Part shown: positions 26,743-35,338 of the stretch, one piece after another
Numbering within the stretch: the first letter of the stretch is position 1
Layout of the letters: each line of letters starts with the position of its first letter
DNA from: Herbinix sp.
GTDB lineage: Bacteria; Bacillota; Clostridia; Lachnospirales; Lachnospiraceae
Assembly (NCBI GenBank): GCA_029240245.1
Contig: JARBTJ010000012.1
Coordinates: 16,325 to 80,324, forward strand
DNA: 64,000 nucleotides
Direction of reading: 5' to 3'
The notes under the pieces: model-generated
Database searches by the model: none
The model's input: the letters and a program-made list of their open reading frames with translations, nothing else
What the model was told of the DNA's origin: nothing
Program-made: the position numbers and the translations under genes

Positions 26743-27453
26743 CTATTCGAAGATATCCCTTAACATTTTCTTGTTCATCTTACGATAAATATTAATTTTC
26801 TCAAGGCTGTAATCATACGTAACCAGAAGTAACTCCTTTTTCTCCTTAATTCCTTTCAGCAAAAGCTGTTTCTCCAACCAGGTTTCATCCTTTCCGGTAC
26901 TCATTAAATTATCCTTTAGTATCTTTCCGTCGATGATGACATTCGCCATTGGCCTTGCCTGGATAGTATCGATATTTAGGTCATCGGGTGTCAACGGGCG
27001 GCATTGGGACTTGGGTAAAATACTAACGGTACCGTTTGATTCTAAATAGACGGAATGGATGTCCTCTAAATCAAAATAGCCGGATAAGCGGCAGGAAGAT
27101 AATAATTCATCCACGTCAAGTCTTGCCCTTAACAAATTCTTATCATATATGATACCATCCTGATAAAGCAACAAAGCCTGTCCTTCGAAAAAACGTCTGA
27201 GAACAATTGATTTGCAGGTAATGTAGGATATGAAGATGGAGGAGACACTGAACACTATCATAGCAACAAGGGGTTCTAAGAAACTATCCGTGGACATAAC
27301 AGCCATTTCTCCGGCTATGGAACCGATGGCTATACTACTGACATAGTCGAACATACTTAATTGGGACATTTCACGGTTACCCATGATTTTAGTAAAAAAG
27401 AATAGGGAAACCATTGATCCGAAGGCGGAAATGGCAATTTTAAATAAATCCAT
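26743..27453 (-). CDS. DUF421 (YetF-like) membrane protein
   Basis: A 236-residue protein with three N-terminal membrane segments (about 5-22, 33-52, 60-80) containing DYVSSIAIGSIAGEMAV, then a cytosolic DUF421 domain with LDVDELLSSCRLSGYFDLEDIHSVYLESNGTVSILPK (residues about 115-152; ends quoted). Family members (YetF, YrbG, YkjA) are widespread in spore-formers and affect spore surface or germination properties by unknown means. AGGAGG is 8 bases from the ATG. It is read in the same direction as the M23 gene, 76 bases upstream, so they may be co-transcribed. Confidence 0.88.
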   Translation of the reverse strand: MDLFKIAISAFGSMVSLFFFTKIMGNREMSQLSMFDYVSSIAIGSIAGEMAVMSTDSFLEPLVAMIVFSVSSIFISYITCKSIVLRRFFEGQALLLYQDGIIYDKNLLRARLDVDELLSSCRLSGYFDLEDIHSVYLESNGTVSILPKSQCRPLTPDDLNIDTIQARPMANVIIDGKILKDNLMSTGKDETWLEKQLLLKGIKEKKELLLVTYDYSLEKINIYRKMNKKMLRDIFE

Positions 27454-27756
27454 GCGATTGACCTCCTAAACTTCTATTTGTAGTTTTTAATATCTTCCTG
27501 CTCTGTTTGGGGAATACTAATATTAGCATTTGCAGATTATTGAAAAATATGAACGATTCCATAAGATTGGATTTACTATTCTATGATCGAGCGTTGATAT
27601 CATTTTAAATCTGAATTTTGTATTAAATAAAGCGTTTGGTACTTGTAAGCTTTGGGAAATAAGCATAATATTAGGAAATAACTTTTACAAAAGTGAAGAA
27701 GTGGAGTGAATTATTGAAACGCTTAATAACACTACTTCGGCAGAAGGAGAACATAT
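27454..27756. other. Divergent intergenic region
   Basis: 303 AT-rich bases between the DUF421 gene (reverse) and the ABC exporter (forward). The only structure noted is an imperfect palindrome AATACTAATATTAGCATT at 27511-27528 that could be a regulator site. No convincing promoter pair is visible by eye. Confidence 0.5.
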
Positions 27757-28461
27757 ATGAAAGACTTTATTGAGTTAAAACAAGTTCGAAAAAAATATCA
27801 AATGGGCGAAGTGGTTATTCATGCCTTGGATGGTATTGATTTTATGATTGAAGAGGGTGAGTTTGTAGTAATTGTGGGACCCAGCGGAGCAGGTAAAACT
27901 ACGGTTCTTAATATACTTGGAGGAATGGATACTGCATCAGAGGGAACCGTATCTGTGGATGGGATTGATATTGCCCGTTTTAATGAGAAACAGTTGACGA
28001 AATATCGCAGAGATGATATCGGCTTTGTATTTCAGTTTTATAATCTTGTTCAAAATCTTACAGCGAAAGAAAATGTGGAACTGGCTGCCCAAATCTGCAA
28101 GAATCCTCTGGATGCGGAATTGATATTAAAAGAAGTGGGGTTAGAAGAGCGTGTTCACAATTTTCCTGCTCAATTGTCCGGTGGCGAGCAGCAGAGAGTG
28201 GCTATTGCGAGAGCACTGGCAAAAAATCCAAAGCTGCTGTTATGTGATGAGCCAACCGGAGCTCTGGATTATCTTACCGGTAAATCAATCCTAAAGCTAT
28301 TGCAGGATACCTGCAAACAGCGTAATATGACTGTTATTGTAATAACTCATAATACCGCACTTACTCCAATGGCAGACCGTATCATTAAGATAAAAAATGG
28401 TAAGGTGTCCGAAATGATACTTAATGAAAATACGGTTTCGGTGGAAACGATAGAATGGTAG
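27757..28461 (+). CDS. ABC transporter ATP-binding protein (MacB/LolD type)
   Basis: A 234-residue ATPase with Walker [10 protein letters not shown] (41-49), Q-loop (FVFQFYNLV), signature LSGGEQQ (140-146), Walker B with [12 protein letters not shown] and a switch histidine in VIVITHN. The QFYNL and NPTG-type context is typical of the MacB/LolD/BceA branch that powers FtsX-fold permeases for peptide, lipoprotein or antimicrobial export. GAAGGAGAA precedes the ATG. The permease begins 8 bases after the stop. No two-component system is adjacent, unlike Bce-type resistance modules. Confidence 0.95.
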   Translation: MKDFIELKQVRKKYQMGEVVIHALDGIDFMIEEGEFVVIVGPSGAGKTTVLNILGGMDTASEGTVSVDGIDIARFNEKQLTKYRRDDIGFVFQFYNLVQNLTAKENVELAAQICKNPLDAELILKEVGLEERVHNFPAQLSGGEQQRVAIARALAKNPKLLLCDEPTGALDYLTGKSILKLLQDTCKQRNMTVIVITHNTALTPMADRIIKIKNGKVSEMILNENTVSVETIEW

Positions 28462-28469
28462 GCTAAAAT

Positions 28470-31154
28470 ATGAGAAAAAGAGCAATTTGGAAAGATTTTT
28501 TCATGGAAATAAGGACGAGCTTAAGCCGTTTTTTATCTATATTTCTAATTGTAGCACTTGGGGTTGCTTTCTTTACCGGAATACGCGCTACCAATCCGGA
28601 TATGAGATTAACAGCGGATTCTTATTTTGATGACAGTAGACTTATGGATATCCGGGTTGTCAGTACTATGGGTATTACCGAAGAGGATGTTAATGCGATC
28701 CGAGGACTTACAGGAGTAGAAGATGCCGAACCAATATTTACTACACATGTAGTATGTGAAAATGATCATAACGAAATTGTTATTGAGATCATGTCAAATA
28801 CAGAAAGAACCAATAAAATTAATGTAGTGGAGGGGAGGCTTCCTGAAAATGGACAGGAGGTATTGGTGGAGCAAAGCTTCCTTAATTCTGCAGGAGTTAA
28901 CATCGGTGATAAGATTAAGCTGAAGTCCGGAACCGACGCTGATTTATCTGATACTTTGGCGGAAGAGGAATTTACGATTGTCGGTATTGGTACCACCGCT
29001 TATTACATGTCCTTTCAACGCGGAAGTACTGAAATCGGAACCGGAGAAGTAGATAGCTATATCGTTGTGCTTCCTGAGGTATTTGTATCCGAGGTTTATT
29101 CCGGAGTGAACCTAGTGGTATCAGGAGCAAAGGATTTAATTGCTTTCTCTGAGGGTTATGACGAAAAAGTAGATGAGACAGCGGATTTGATCAAGGGTAT
29201 TGCAAAGCAGCAATGCCAAGACAGATATTTAGGAATATATAAGGAAGCTTCTGCGAAGATAGAAGAAGCCAAAGATGAGCTTAATAAGAAGAGGGAGGAG
29301 GCAAAACAAAAAAGTATTGATGCAGAAAACTCTTTATTCCTATTAAATTTAAATGATATGGAATTACAGACAGCCATTCAAAATATAAACGATGAAATGA
29401 AAAAAGCGGAAGAGGAATTTCAAAAAGCAGAGAATAAAATAAAAGTTTCGGAAATTGAAATATCGAAATTAGAAGCCCCGGTCTGGTATGTTTTAGATAG
29501 GGGAAGTATCGAAGCTTATGCAGAATATGAGCAGAATGCGGACCGAATCGGAGCAATCGGAGAGGTTTTTCCGGCAATATTTTTTCTGGTGGCTGCTTTA
29601 ATCAGTCTAACTACCATGACCAGAATGGTGGAGGAACAAAGAACACAGATCGGAACGTTGAAGGCCCTGGGGTATATAAAAACATCAATCGCAGCCAAAT
29701 ATATTCTTTATGCTCTGTTAGCAACCCTGGGAGGAAGTATTGCCGGAGCTCTTATTGGTTCAAAGGTATTACCGATGGTTATCATAACGGCATATAAAAT
29801 CCTTTACCGGAATATTCCGAAGGTAATTGCACCTTTTAATACCTATTACGCATCGCTTGCTACGATACTTGCTGTCTTTTGTGTGGAAGCAGCTACTTTC
29901 TTATCCTGCTTTAAAGAGCTGGCGGCAAAACCGGCGGAGTTAATGAGACCAACTGCCCCGAAAAACGGAAAGAGGGTTGTTATGGAACGAATCCCTTGGA
30001 TCTGGAATCGACTCACCTTTACCTGGAAGGCTACGATCCGTAATCTAATTCGATATAAAAAACGGTTTTTTATGACGATTTTCGGAATCGGTGGTTGTAT
30101 GGCCTTATTATTGGTGGGCTTTGGATTAAAGGATTCTATTTTTGTGATTTATACCAGACAATTCGATGAGATCATGCCTTATGATGCGACTGTAAGTATT
30201 GATCAAGAGGCTGATCCAATACAGATTGCAGAGCTTGATCATGTATTAAAATCTAGTGCGACAATTATATCCTTTTTAAATGTATTTGATCATAAGGTAG
30301 ATATCAGCTTTCATGGGAAAGTAAAAAGCATCAATATGATTGTTCCGTCGGATTCTGAAAAAATGGAAGATTTCATCGTCTTTCGAGACCGTGTCGGGCA
30401 CAAACCTTATGAGTTATCGGAGGATGGTGTCATAATAACGGAACAGATTGCCGGATCACTGGGTATGAAACCAGGGGATATGATCACAATCAAAAAGGGA
30501 GACGAGACAGTTAATGCGAAAGTAGCTGCCATTGTAGAAAATTATATGAGTCATTATGTGTATATGGATTCCGGTATGTACCAGAAACTGTTTTTGGTGG
30601 AACCGGAGTACAATGAATATTTTCTACTGTTTCCGGATTCCGATTCAGAAGGAGAGTTAAGTATAGGTAATCAATTACTGGGATTAGAAGCAGCTTCCGG
30701 TATCTTTTACATCAGTTATTTCAAAAACTTATTAGATAATATGCTTGTAAGCTTGAATATTGTTGTATGGGTACTGATTATAGCAGCCGGAGCATTAGCC
30801 TTTGTCGTGTTATATAACTTAAATAATATCAATATCAATGAGCGCAGGAGAGAGCTTGCAACCATTAAGGTGCTGGGGTTTTATGATAACGAATTAGCGA
30901 AGTATGTATACCGTGAAAATATGATACTTACTATCTTTGGATCCCTATTTGGAATCCTGTTTGGAATCGTTTTGCACCGATATGTTATTACAACCGTCGA
31001 AATAGAGATGGTCATGTTCGGACGTACCATAGACTTCTCCAGTTACCTTTACAGCATCCTGTTAACCTTTTTATTCTCTGCCTTCGTAAACTTTATGATG
31101 TTTTTTAAATTAAAAAAAATCGATATGATAGAGTCCCTAAAAAGTGTGGAATAG
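28470..31154 (+). CDS. FtsX-family ABC exporter permease
   Basis: An 894-residue permease. Topology by eye: TM1 at about 20-37, an extracytoplasmic MacB-like periplasmic-core domain, a coiled coil (about 260-330, rich in E/K heptads), the conserved EAPVWYVLDR segment, three TMs (about 365-480), a second extracytoplasmic domain, and a final three-TM FtsX block (about 765-890), where NINERRRELATIKVLGFYDNEL (ends quoted) is the classical FtsX loop. Many clostridial relatives are longer, with a longer coiled coil. It works with the ATPase at 27757. Substrate unknown. Confidence 0.93.
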   Translation: MRKRAIWKDFFMEIRTSLSRFLSIFLIVALGVAFFTGIRATNPDMRLTADSYFDDSRLMDIRVVSTMGITEEDVNAIRGLTGVEDAEPIFTTHVVCENDHNEIVIEIMSNTERTNKINVVEGRLPENGQEVLVEQSFLNSAGVNIGDKIKLKSGTDADLSDTLAEEEFTIVGIGTTAYYMSFQRGSTEIGTGEVDSYIVVLPEVFVSEVYSGVNLVVSGAKDLIAFSEGYDEKVDETADLIKGIAKQQCQDRYLGIYKEASAKIEEAKDELNKKREEAKQKSIDAENSLFLLNLNDMELQTAIQNINDEMKKAEEEFQKAENKIKVSEIEISKLEAPVWYVLDRGSIEAYAEYEQNADRIGAIGEVFPAIFFLVAALISLTTMTRMVEEQRTQIGTLKALGYIKTSIAAKYILYALLATLGGSIAGALIGSKVLPMVIITAYKILYRNIPKVIAPFNTYYASLATILAVFCVEAATFLSCFKELAAKPAELMRPTAPKNGKRVVMERIPWIWNRLTFTWKATIRNLIRYKKRFFMTIFGIGGCMALLLVGFGLKDSIFVIYTRQFDEIMPYDATVSIDQEADPIQIAELDHVLKSSATIISFLNVFDHKVDISFHGKVKSINMIVPSDSEKMEDFIVFRDRVGHKPYELSEDGVIITEQIAGSLGMKPGDMITIKKGDETVNAKVAAIVENYMSHYVYMDSGMYQKLFLVEPEYNEYFLLFPDSDSEGELSIGNQLLGLEAASGIFYISYFKNLLDNMLVSLNIVVWVLIIAAGALAFVVLYNLNNININERRRELATIKVLGFYDNELAKYVYRENMILTIFGSLFGILFGIVLHRYVITTVEIEMVMFGRTIDFSSYLYSILLTFLFSAFVNFMMFFKLKKIDMIESLKSVE

Positions 31155-31206
31155 GAGTAAATCCTTATAGAAAAGACTGATAAATATAACATTCGATATA
31201 CAAAAA

Positions 31207-31237
31207 GATCAGGAGATATCAATAACATCTCCTGATC
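31207..31237. terminator. Bidirectional terminator between convergent genes
   Basis: GATCAGGAGAT (31207-31217) and ATCTCCTGATC (31227-31237) form 11-base perfect arms. AAAAA on the left makes a T-run on the reverse strand. It can end both the ABC permease and the GNAT transcripts. Confidence 0.75.
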
Positions 31238-31304
31238 ATATTAATGTAATTGCTGTATTATGAATCAAGCAATTATACTTGCAATACGGTACTGACTTTA
31301 TCCT

Positions 31305-31577
31305 TTATGCCAGCAAATCCCTGTTCTCCGGATGCTCCTCAAACCATTTGACAGCATAGCTGCAGGAAAGCTTAGCCTTTAGGTTATTCTCCCGAAGTTG
31401 TGTTACGGCTTCTTCCATTAGCTTACCGGCAATTCCCTGACCGCGCAGGGAGGAATCCACATAGGTATGGTCAATATTTACAACATTTTCACTTACCTTT
31501 GGGAAGGTAACTACTGCGATCATATGCTTCTCGTCATTTTCTAAATAAATCTTATTTACATCATGGATGAAATTCAT
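31305..31577 (-). CDS. GNAT-like N-acetyltransferase (YjdJ/Acetyltransf_CG type)
   Basis: A 90-residue short GNAT protein. The acetyl-CoA pyrophosphate-binding loop LRGQGIAGKLMEEA is near residues 44-57, preceded by IDHTYVDSS and followed by LSCSYAVKWFEEHPE; these are the marks of the small GCN5-related family PF14542. It is intact at its usual length. The acceptor substrate is unknown. A ribosome site GAAAGGCAGGG is upstream of the ATG. It is separated from neighbours by terminators and interspersed repeats. Confidence 0.88.
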   Translation of the reverse strand: MNFIHDVNKIYLENDEKHMIAVVTFPKVSENVVNIDHTYVDSSLRGQGIAGKLMEEAVTQLRENNLKAKLSCSYAVKWFEEHPENRDLLA

Positions 31578-31621
31578 TTTAAACCCTGCCTTTCTTTCAT
31601 AAATATAGCAACAAGATGAAA

Positions 31622-31729
31622 TGTCAAAAGCACCTGCGGTGCTTTCCGGCTACAATATATATTGTTAATGCAAGCTAGCTCGCATATTAATATAATTGTA
31701 GCTGGTAATGTGTGTAGTACCTTTTGACA
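31622..31729. repeat. Family-A palindromic interspersed element, full copy
   Basis: A 108-base element. The ends TGTCAAAAGCAC and GTACCTTTTGACA are near-inverted repeats, and inside GGCTACAAT...ATTGTAGC is a second inverted pair, so the whole unit folds back. It shares GCTTTCCGGCTACAATATAT and TGGTAATGTG with the copy at 62010-62112, over 30 kb away. No coding potential. Resembles a MITE or REP-type element. Confidence 0.75.
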
Positions 31730-31866
31730 ATTTACTCAACATGATTATACTATATCATAATTTAAAACAGTATAACACAAAATAATGGATTAGAAAATTA
31801 CAATTCCAAAAAATATGCTGAAATCGTATAGAGCAAACGTATAGTGCGTATAGAGTTTATAAACCA

Positions 31867-31968
31867 ATTTTATTTCATAGGACGCATTTATTATGAAAGA
31901 TAAACAATGTATTAATAGGTATGAAAAGTACGTAGCACCTTTTGACACTTTAACCCTATGAAATAAAA
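31867..31968. repeat. Hairpin element with family-A right end
   Basis: Arms TTTTATTTCATAGG (31867-31880) and CCTATGAAATAAAA (31955-31968) are exact 14-base inverted repeats. The interior ends in GTAGCACCTTTTGACACTTTAA, close to the right end of family A. The left part of the loop is not family-A-like, so this is a partial or diverged member. Confidence 0.5.
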
Positions 31969-31969
31969 A

Positions 31970-32010
31970 AGAGATCATGACTGCTACCGATGATAGCAGA
32001 AAATGATCTC
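31970..32010 (-). terminator. Terminator of the small ferredoxin gene
   Basis: On the reverse strand GAGATCATTTTCTGCT pairs with AGCAGTCATGATCTC, followed by TTTTTT. It begins about ten bases after the stop codon at 32020. Confidence 0.8.
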
Positions 32011-32019
32011 AGCTTAAAT

Positions 32020-32211
32020 TTATTCCGTAAGATCGATGACACTGACAGGGCAGCCATCTCTGGCTTCTTCAGCTCTTTCCAGACAATTTTCCGGTATATC
32101 ACCCTCGATTGCCTGAGAAACATCATTTTCATTGTAGGTAAAAACCTCCGGACATACATCGATGCATAAACCACAGCTAATGCAGCCGTCTTGGTCAACT
32201 GATGCTTTCAT
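32020..32211 (-). CDS. Small [4Fe-4S] ferredoxin
   Basis: A 63-residue acidic ferredoxin with one cluster motif CISCGLCIDVCPEVF (cysteines about 10, 13 and 16, plus 20) and a distal cysteine in DGCPVSVI. The spacing supports one [4Fe-4S] cluster of the Thermotoga/Clostridium single-cluster type. It is a soluble electron carrier that could couple to PFOR or hydrogenase. The AGGAG site in the upstream DNA is well spaced. Monocistronic with its own terminator. Confidence 0.92.
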   Translation of the reverse strand: MKASVDQDGCISCGLCIDVCPEVFTYNENDVSQAIEGDIPENCLERAEEARDGCPVSVIDLTE

Positions 32212-32241
32212 GGGAATACTCCTTTCTATTTACAATTATGG

Positions 32242-32316
32242 AAGGTGTTTGCGAAGCAATAAGTAGTATATGCTGATTGCGCAATTTATACAGAATATGA
32301 GTTTCGCAATTACCTT
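32242..32316. repeat. Family-B interspersed element (inverse orientation)
   Basis: A 75-base element with ends AAGGTGTTTGCGAA and TTCGCAATTACCTT (imperfect terminal inverted repeats). Its reverse complement shares TTGCGAAACTCATATTCTGT-type sequence with the copy at 36686-36751. It is flanked by TTACAATTAT (32230-32239) and TTACAGTTAT (32317-32326), a 9-of-10 direct repeat resembling a target duplication. Confidence 0.65.
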
Positions 32317-32506
32317 TTACAGTTATTGATTTGAAATATAAACTCACCAATAATATGAGACTTATTCCAATCAAAAAAGAACTTCACGTATTATTATAGG
32401 AGGAATATTGGATTTTATACCTGCAACATTGTTTTCCTTCATTGACATATCGGTGAGGAACCGCTAAAATTGGAATTCAAATAAACAAGACAAAGGAGTA
32501 GATGGA

Positions 32507-33073
32507 ATGGAAAAGGAGTTTTGGAGACCCGGTAATATGTTGTACCCTATTCCGGCAGTGATGGTCAGCTGTGCGGATGAGAAACATAAGCCCAATATAA
32601 TAACGGTAGCATGGGCCGGAACCGTTTGCAGTAGTCCTTCTATGGTGTCGGTATCCATTCGGAAGGAACGCTATTCCTATGATATTATTAAATCCAGCAG
32701 AGAATTTGTTGTTAATCTGGTAACTAAGGATCTGGTATATAAAGCTGATTATTGCGGTGTAAAATCGGGCAGAGAGGTAGATAAATTTAAAGAGATGAAT
32801 CTGACACCGGTGATGGGAAAAATGACGTTTGCTCCGTTAATAGACGAAAGTCCTGTAAATATAGAATGTAAATTGAAAGAAATTATACCGCTTGGAAGCC
32901 ATGATATGTTTCTGGGTGAAGTGGAAAGTGTTGTGGTGGATAAAAAATATATGGATTCTGCCGGTAAATTTCATTTGAATAAATCTGGTTTAATCGTATA
33001 TTCCCACGGCGAATATTATGGACTGGGAGAACTGTTGGGGAAATTCGGTTATTCGGTAAAAAAGAAGAAGTAA
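32507..33073 (+). CDS. Flavin reductase-like FMN-binding protein
   Basis: A 188-residue split-barrel flavoprotein (PF01613). The N-terminal FWRPGNMLYPIPAVMVSC and NIITVAWAGTVCSSPSMVSVSI (ends quoted) form the FMN-binding barrel; SREFVVNL and DYCGVKSGREVDKF are family-typical. Related to flavoredoxin and clostridial FMN proteins that pass electrons between ferredoxin-type donors and acceptors. AAAGGAG sits 8 bases before the ATG. It converges on the metallophosphoesterase gene, with a shared terminator between. Confidence 0.9.
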   Translation: MEKEFWRPGNMLYPIPAVMVSCADEKHKPNIITVAWAGTVCSSPSMVSVSIRKERYSYDIIKSSREFVVNLVTKDLVYKADYCGVKSGREVDKFKEMNLTPVMGKMTFAPLIDESPVNIECKLKEIIPLGSHDMFLGEVESVVVDKKYMDSAGKFHLNKSGLIVYSHGEYYGLGELLGKFGYSVKKKK

Positions 33074-33080
33074 TCAAAAA

Positions 33081-33129
33081 TGGACCCTCCACAGGATGAA
33101 AACAACCATCTGTGTGGAAAGTCCTTTTT
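33081..33129. terminator. Bidirectional terminator between convergent genes
   Basis: GGACCCTCCACAGGATG pairs with CATCTGTGTGGAAAGTCC with a few bulges, followed by TTTTTA on the forward strand and preceded by AAAAA for the reverse strand. Confidence 0.75.
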
Positions 33130-33130
33130 A

Positions 33131-34042
33131 TTATTTTTTGTTCTTTCTCATATATTTAAAATATTCTTCCAGACTTACAGGCTGTTCTAAAATTTCGCGA
33201 CCAACATAAAGCGTACGGTCCGGTTTCGTCATCAATGCCCATTTTACCAAAGTGATCATCCCGTTTCGAATTTCTAAGGCGGTAATACACCTGGGATGAA
33301 CACAGCTTCCATCATTAAAATAGAGGGGTTCCCCCGGCTTTGGGAAAACAGCACGATGGGTATGACCTGCTATCACAAGTTGATTTTCCTGTTCCGCCCA
33401 TTCCATAATCTTTTTCTCTATATTTCCTTTAATGCGGTTATTCTTCGCAGCACTGGTAGGATCTCTAATTCCCATTAACTCCAGTGGTCTCCATACATAA
33501 CGTACTAAAAAACGAGCCAGTTTCCAGAGAGTACTGTTTAAAAAATCACCTTGATGTCCGTGTACTAAGAACAACATATCATTGGAGGTCCAATGCTTTA
33601 ATATAATACCTTCGGTTATTTTGATTCCTGGGAAAAGAGGAAGCATGGAATGGATACTGTCGCAATAAAAGGCCGAGCATTTTGTCTTTGTATACTTTGG
33701 ATCTTTTTTGATGATATCGTGATTTCCGAATAGCATATGAAGCCGGCCTTCTTTGTAAAGAAGGGACATGAGCCAATATGCATCACTGTGTGTATGAATG
33801 ATATCCTGTATATTACGATTTTCCCATAATTCGTCCCCGTCACCTAATTCGATATAAGTATACCCACTTTCATAATAATAGGACAAAGCGGCGAAAAACA
33901 GATTCTGGTTATTAGAAAAATTATCTCCCCAACTGCCATCTCCACGATGGCAGTCGCTCATAATGACAAATCGGGAGGACTCGTCAAAAGGTATCACCTT
34001 GGAGGAGGCAAGGGCCTTTGATAAACGTTTTGAAGCTGACAT
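33131..34042 (-). CDS. Calcineurin-like metallophosphoesterase
   Basis: A protein of about 303 residues with the dimetal phosphoesterase motifs in order: SDCHRGDG (D-x-H), LGDGDELWE (GDxxE variant), LFGNHD (GNHD), VHGHQGD and IAGHTHRAVF (GHTH). The overall shape resembles UDP-2,3-diacylglucosamine hydrolase-like and YfcE-like enzymes; the substrate is unknown. An in-frame ATG at 34069 overlaps the upstream stop as TAATG, which would allow coupled translation; ATG 34042 has GGAAGG upstream and better matches expected homolog starts. It is co-directional with the DUF4474 gene. Confidence 0.85.
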   Translation of the reverse strand: MSASKRLSKALASSKVIPFDESSRFVIMSDCHRGDGSWGDNFSNNQNLFFAALSYYYESGYTYIELGDGDELWENRNIQDIIHTHSDAYWLMSLLYKEGRLHMLFGNHDIIKKDPKYTKTKCSAFYCDSIHSMLPLFPGIKITEGIILKHWTSNDMLFLVHGHQGDFLNSTLWKLARFLVRYVWRPLELMGIRDPTSAAKNNRIKGNIEKKIMEWAEQENQLVIAGHTHRAVFPKPGEPLYFNDGSCVHPRCITALEIRNGMITLVKWALMTKPDRTLYVGREILEQPVSLEEYFKYMRKNKK

Positions 34043-34068
34043 AACCTCACAACCTTCCGTTTGTTCCA

Positions 34069-35100
34069 TTATTTTAAATGTGATTTCAAAGTACTATAGG
34101 CATCATATACTGCTTTGGGTTTACCCATATGGAGTATCTGATTATACATAGTCGGGGATTCCTTACGTACTATTACCAATTTATCCAGTGTTTCGCTATA
34201 AGATTCCGTAAGTTGGTTATAGGCATCACATAAGGATTCATTGTTACGCTGCATAATAAAGTCTGTAAATGCTGTTCTGGTCAGAGGTTGTGAAGTATGA
34301 GGCTTGGAATATCGAATATATACCTTTTTACCTTGAATCGCATATTCATTTTCTTTGTATCCGGCCTTTTGCAGTGCATATAAGAAAGCATAGGCCATTT
34401 GTCTGTCAAGTAACTCCAGAGTAATATCCATGGAAAGCTCGGAAGGATTGGTGAATTCACCAAGCTTAAAGCCGGTTAACCACCAATGATAGTCCGATCT
34501 GGTAAACAAAATATTGCCGTTTTTACGAAGTACAAAGGACATATTGATGCGATCTTCATCTTTAACGCAAAAATAGAACGTACCGTTAAAAATACCAGGA
34601 ATATTTATATCAGGACCTGTTGTATAGTAAATACCGACTTCTCCACCGGTGGTCATTCCGTATTGACCTTTCCAAAATTCGATCAACCATTTTTTACCAT
34701 TATATTCAAAACGTATGGGTTCGCAATCTATAATCATGCTTAAGGCTGCACTTGCTTCGTCATAAAGTCTGCAATAGCCCAGCTGCCGCTGCCAGGGATT
34801 CATGATGGAGAGAAAAATATCCTCATAGGGTTCGTAGGCAAAACCAAACGCATTTAAATCACGATTTAATTCCTCAATCCTTTCGGCATCATTTCCGATA
34901 ATATCATATACCGGACGTATTACTTCTCCTTTCTTTTTCCCTTTTTTCTTCTTGACAAATATCCTGGAAACAATGGATACTATGACAATTATGATAATAC
35001 CAAGGGTGATGAAAATAGCACTGTATTGGAAAAAGAAGGCCCAAAAGGCAGTCGCAGTCATCAAGCTGTAAATCAGATTCTGGGTTAGTAGAAATAACAT
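34069..35100 (-). CDS. Membrane-anchored DUF4474 domain protein
   Basis: A 343-residue protein with hydrophobic segments near the N-terminus (about 5-25 and 30-47), a lysine-rich stop-transfer (VKKKKGKKKGE) and a DUF4474 domain starting at YDIIGNDAERIEELNRDL, with WQRQLGYCRLYDEASAAL and FEYNGKKWLIEFWKGQYG following. The remainder is probably cytosolic. ATG 35136 is in frame, but AAAGGAGTGG is 5 bases before ATG 35100. The stop overlaps the metallophosphoesterase frame, indicating one transcript. Function unknown. Confidence 0.82.
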   Translation of the reverse strand: MLFLLTQNLIYSLMTATAFWAFFFQYSAIFITLGIIIIVIVSIVSRIFVKKKKGKKKGEVIRPVYDIIGNDAERIEELNRDLNAFGFAYEPYEDIFLSIMNPWQRQLGYCRLYDEASAALSMIIDCEPIRFEYNGKKWLIEFWKGQYGMTTGGEVGIYYTTGPDINIPGIFNGTFYFCVKDEDRINMSFVLRKNGNILFTRSDYHWWLTGFKLGEFTNPSELSMDITLELLDRQMAYAFLYALQKAGYKENEYAIQGKKVYIRYSKPHTSQPLTRTAFTDFIMQRNNESLCDAYNQLTESYSETLDKLVIVRKESPTMYNQILHMGKPKAVYDAYSTLKSHLK

Positions 35101-35338
35101 AAAATCCACTCCTTTCATTATGTTATATATCATCATATTCCGGTACCGTTTCGGTTGTTCAATGCTTCGTTGATACAGACAAAATAATATTGGGATGAAT
35201 TTACTAACTTAAATTGACCCTCCAGAGTTTGTAAAGTTAACTTAGAATACGGTTGACATACATTTTCAATGAGATATAATAACTTCGAAGATAGATGAAT
35301 GGATAACATTAAATTAGTAAAGTAAGGAGAGCAAAAAA

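Larger units (their letters stand above)
31578..32019. other. Intergenic region filled with interspersed palindromic elements
   Basis: 442 bases without a supported gene. It contains a full family-A element (31622-31729), a second hairpin element (31867-31968) and the terminator of the ferredoxin gene. The stretch 31730-31866 shows nothing else recognisable. Confidence 0.65.

Noticed and set aside
27714..27770. TTG-started frame overlapping the ABC ATPase start
   Set aside because: It ends 20 codons later inside the ATPase gene in another frame, and shows no independent support.
32408..32467. 19-codon TTG frame after AGGAGG
   Set aside because: Spacing is only 4 bases, the frame is very short, and it ends before the flavin reductase; it could be a remnant but there is no support.
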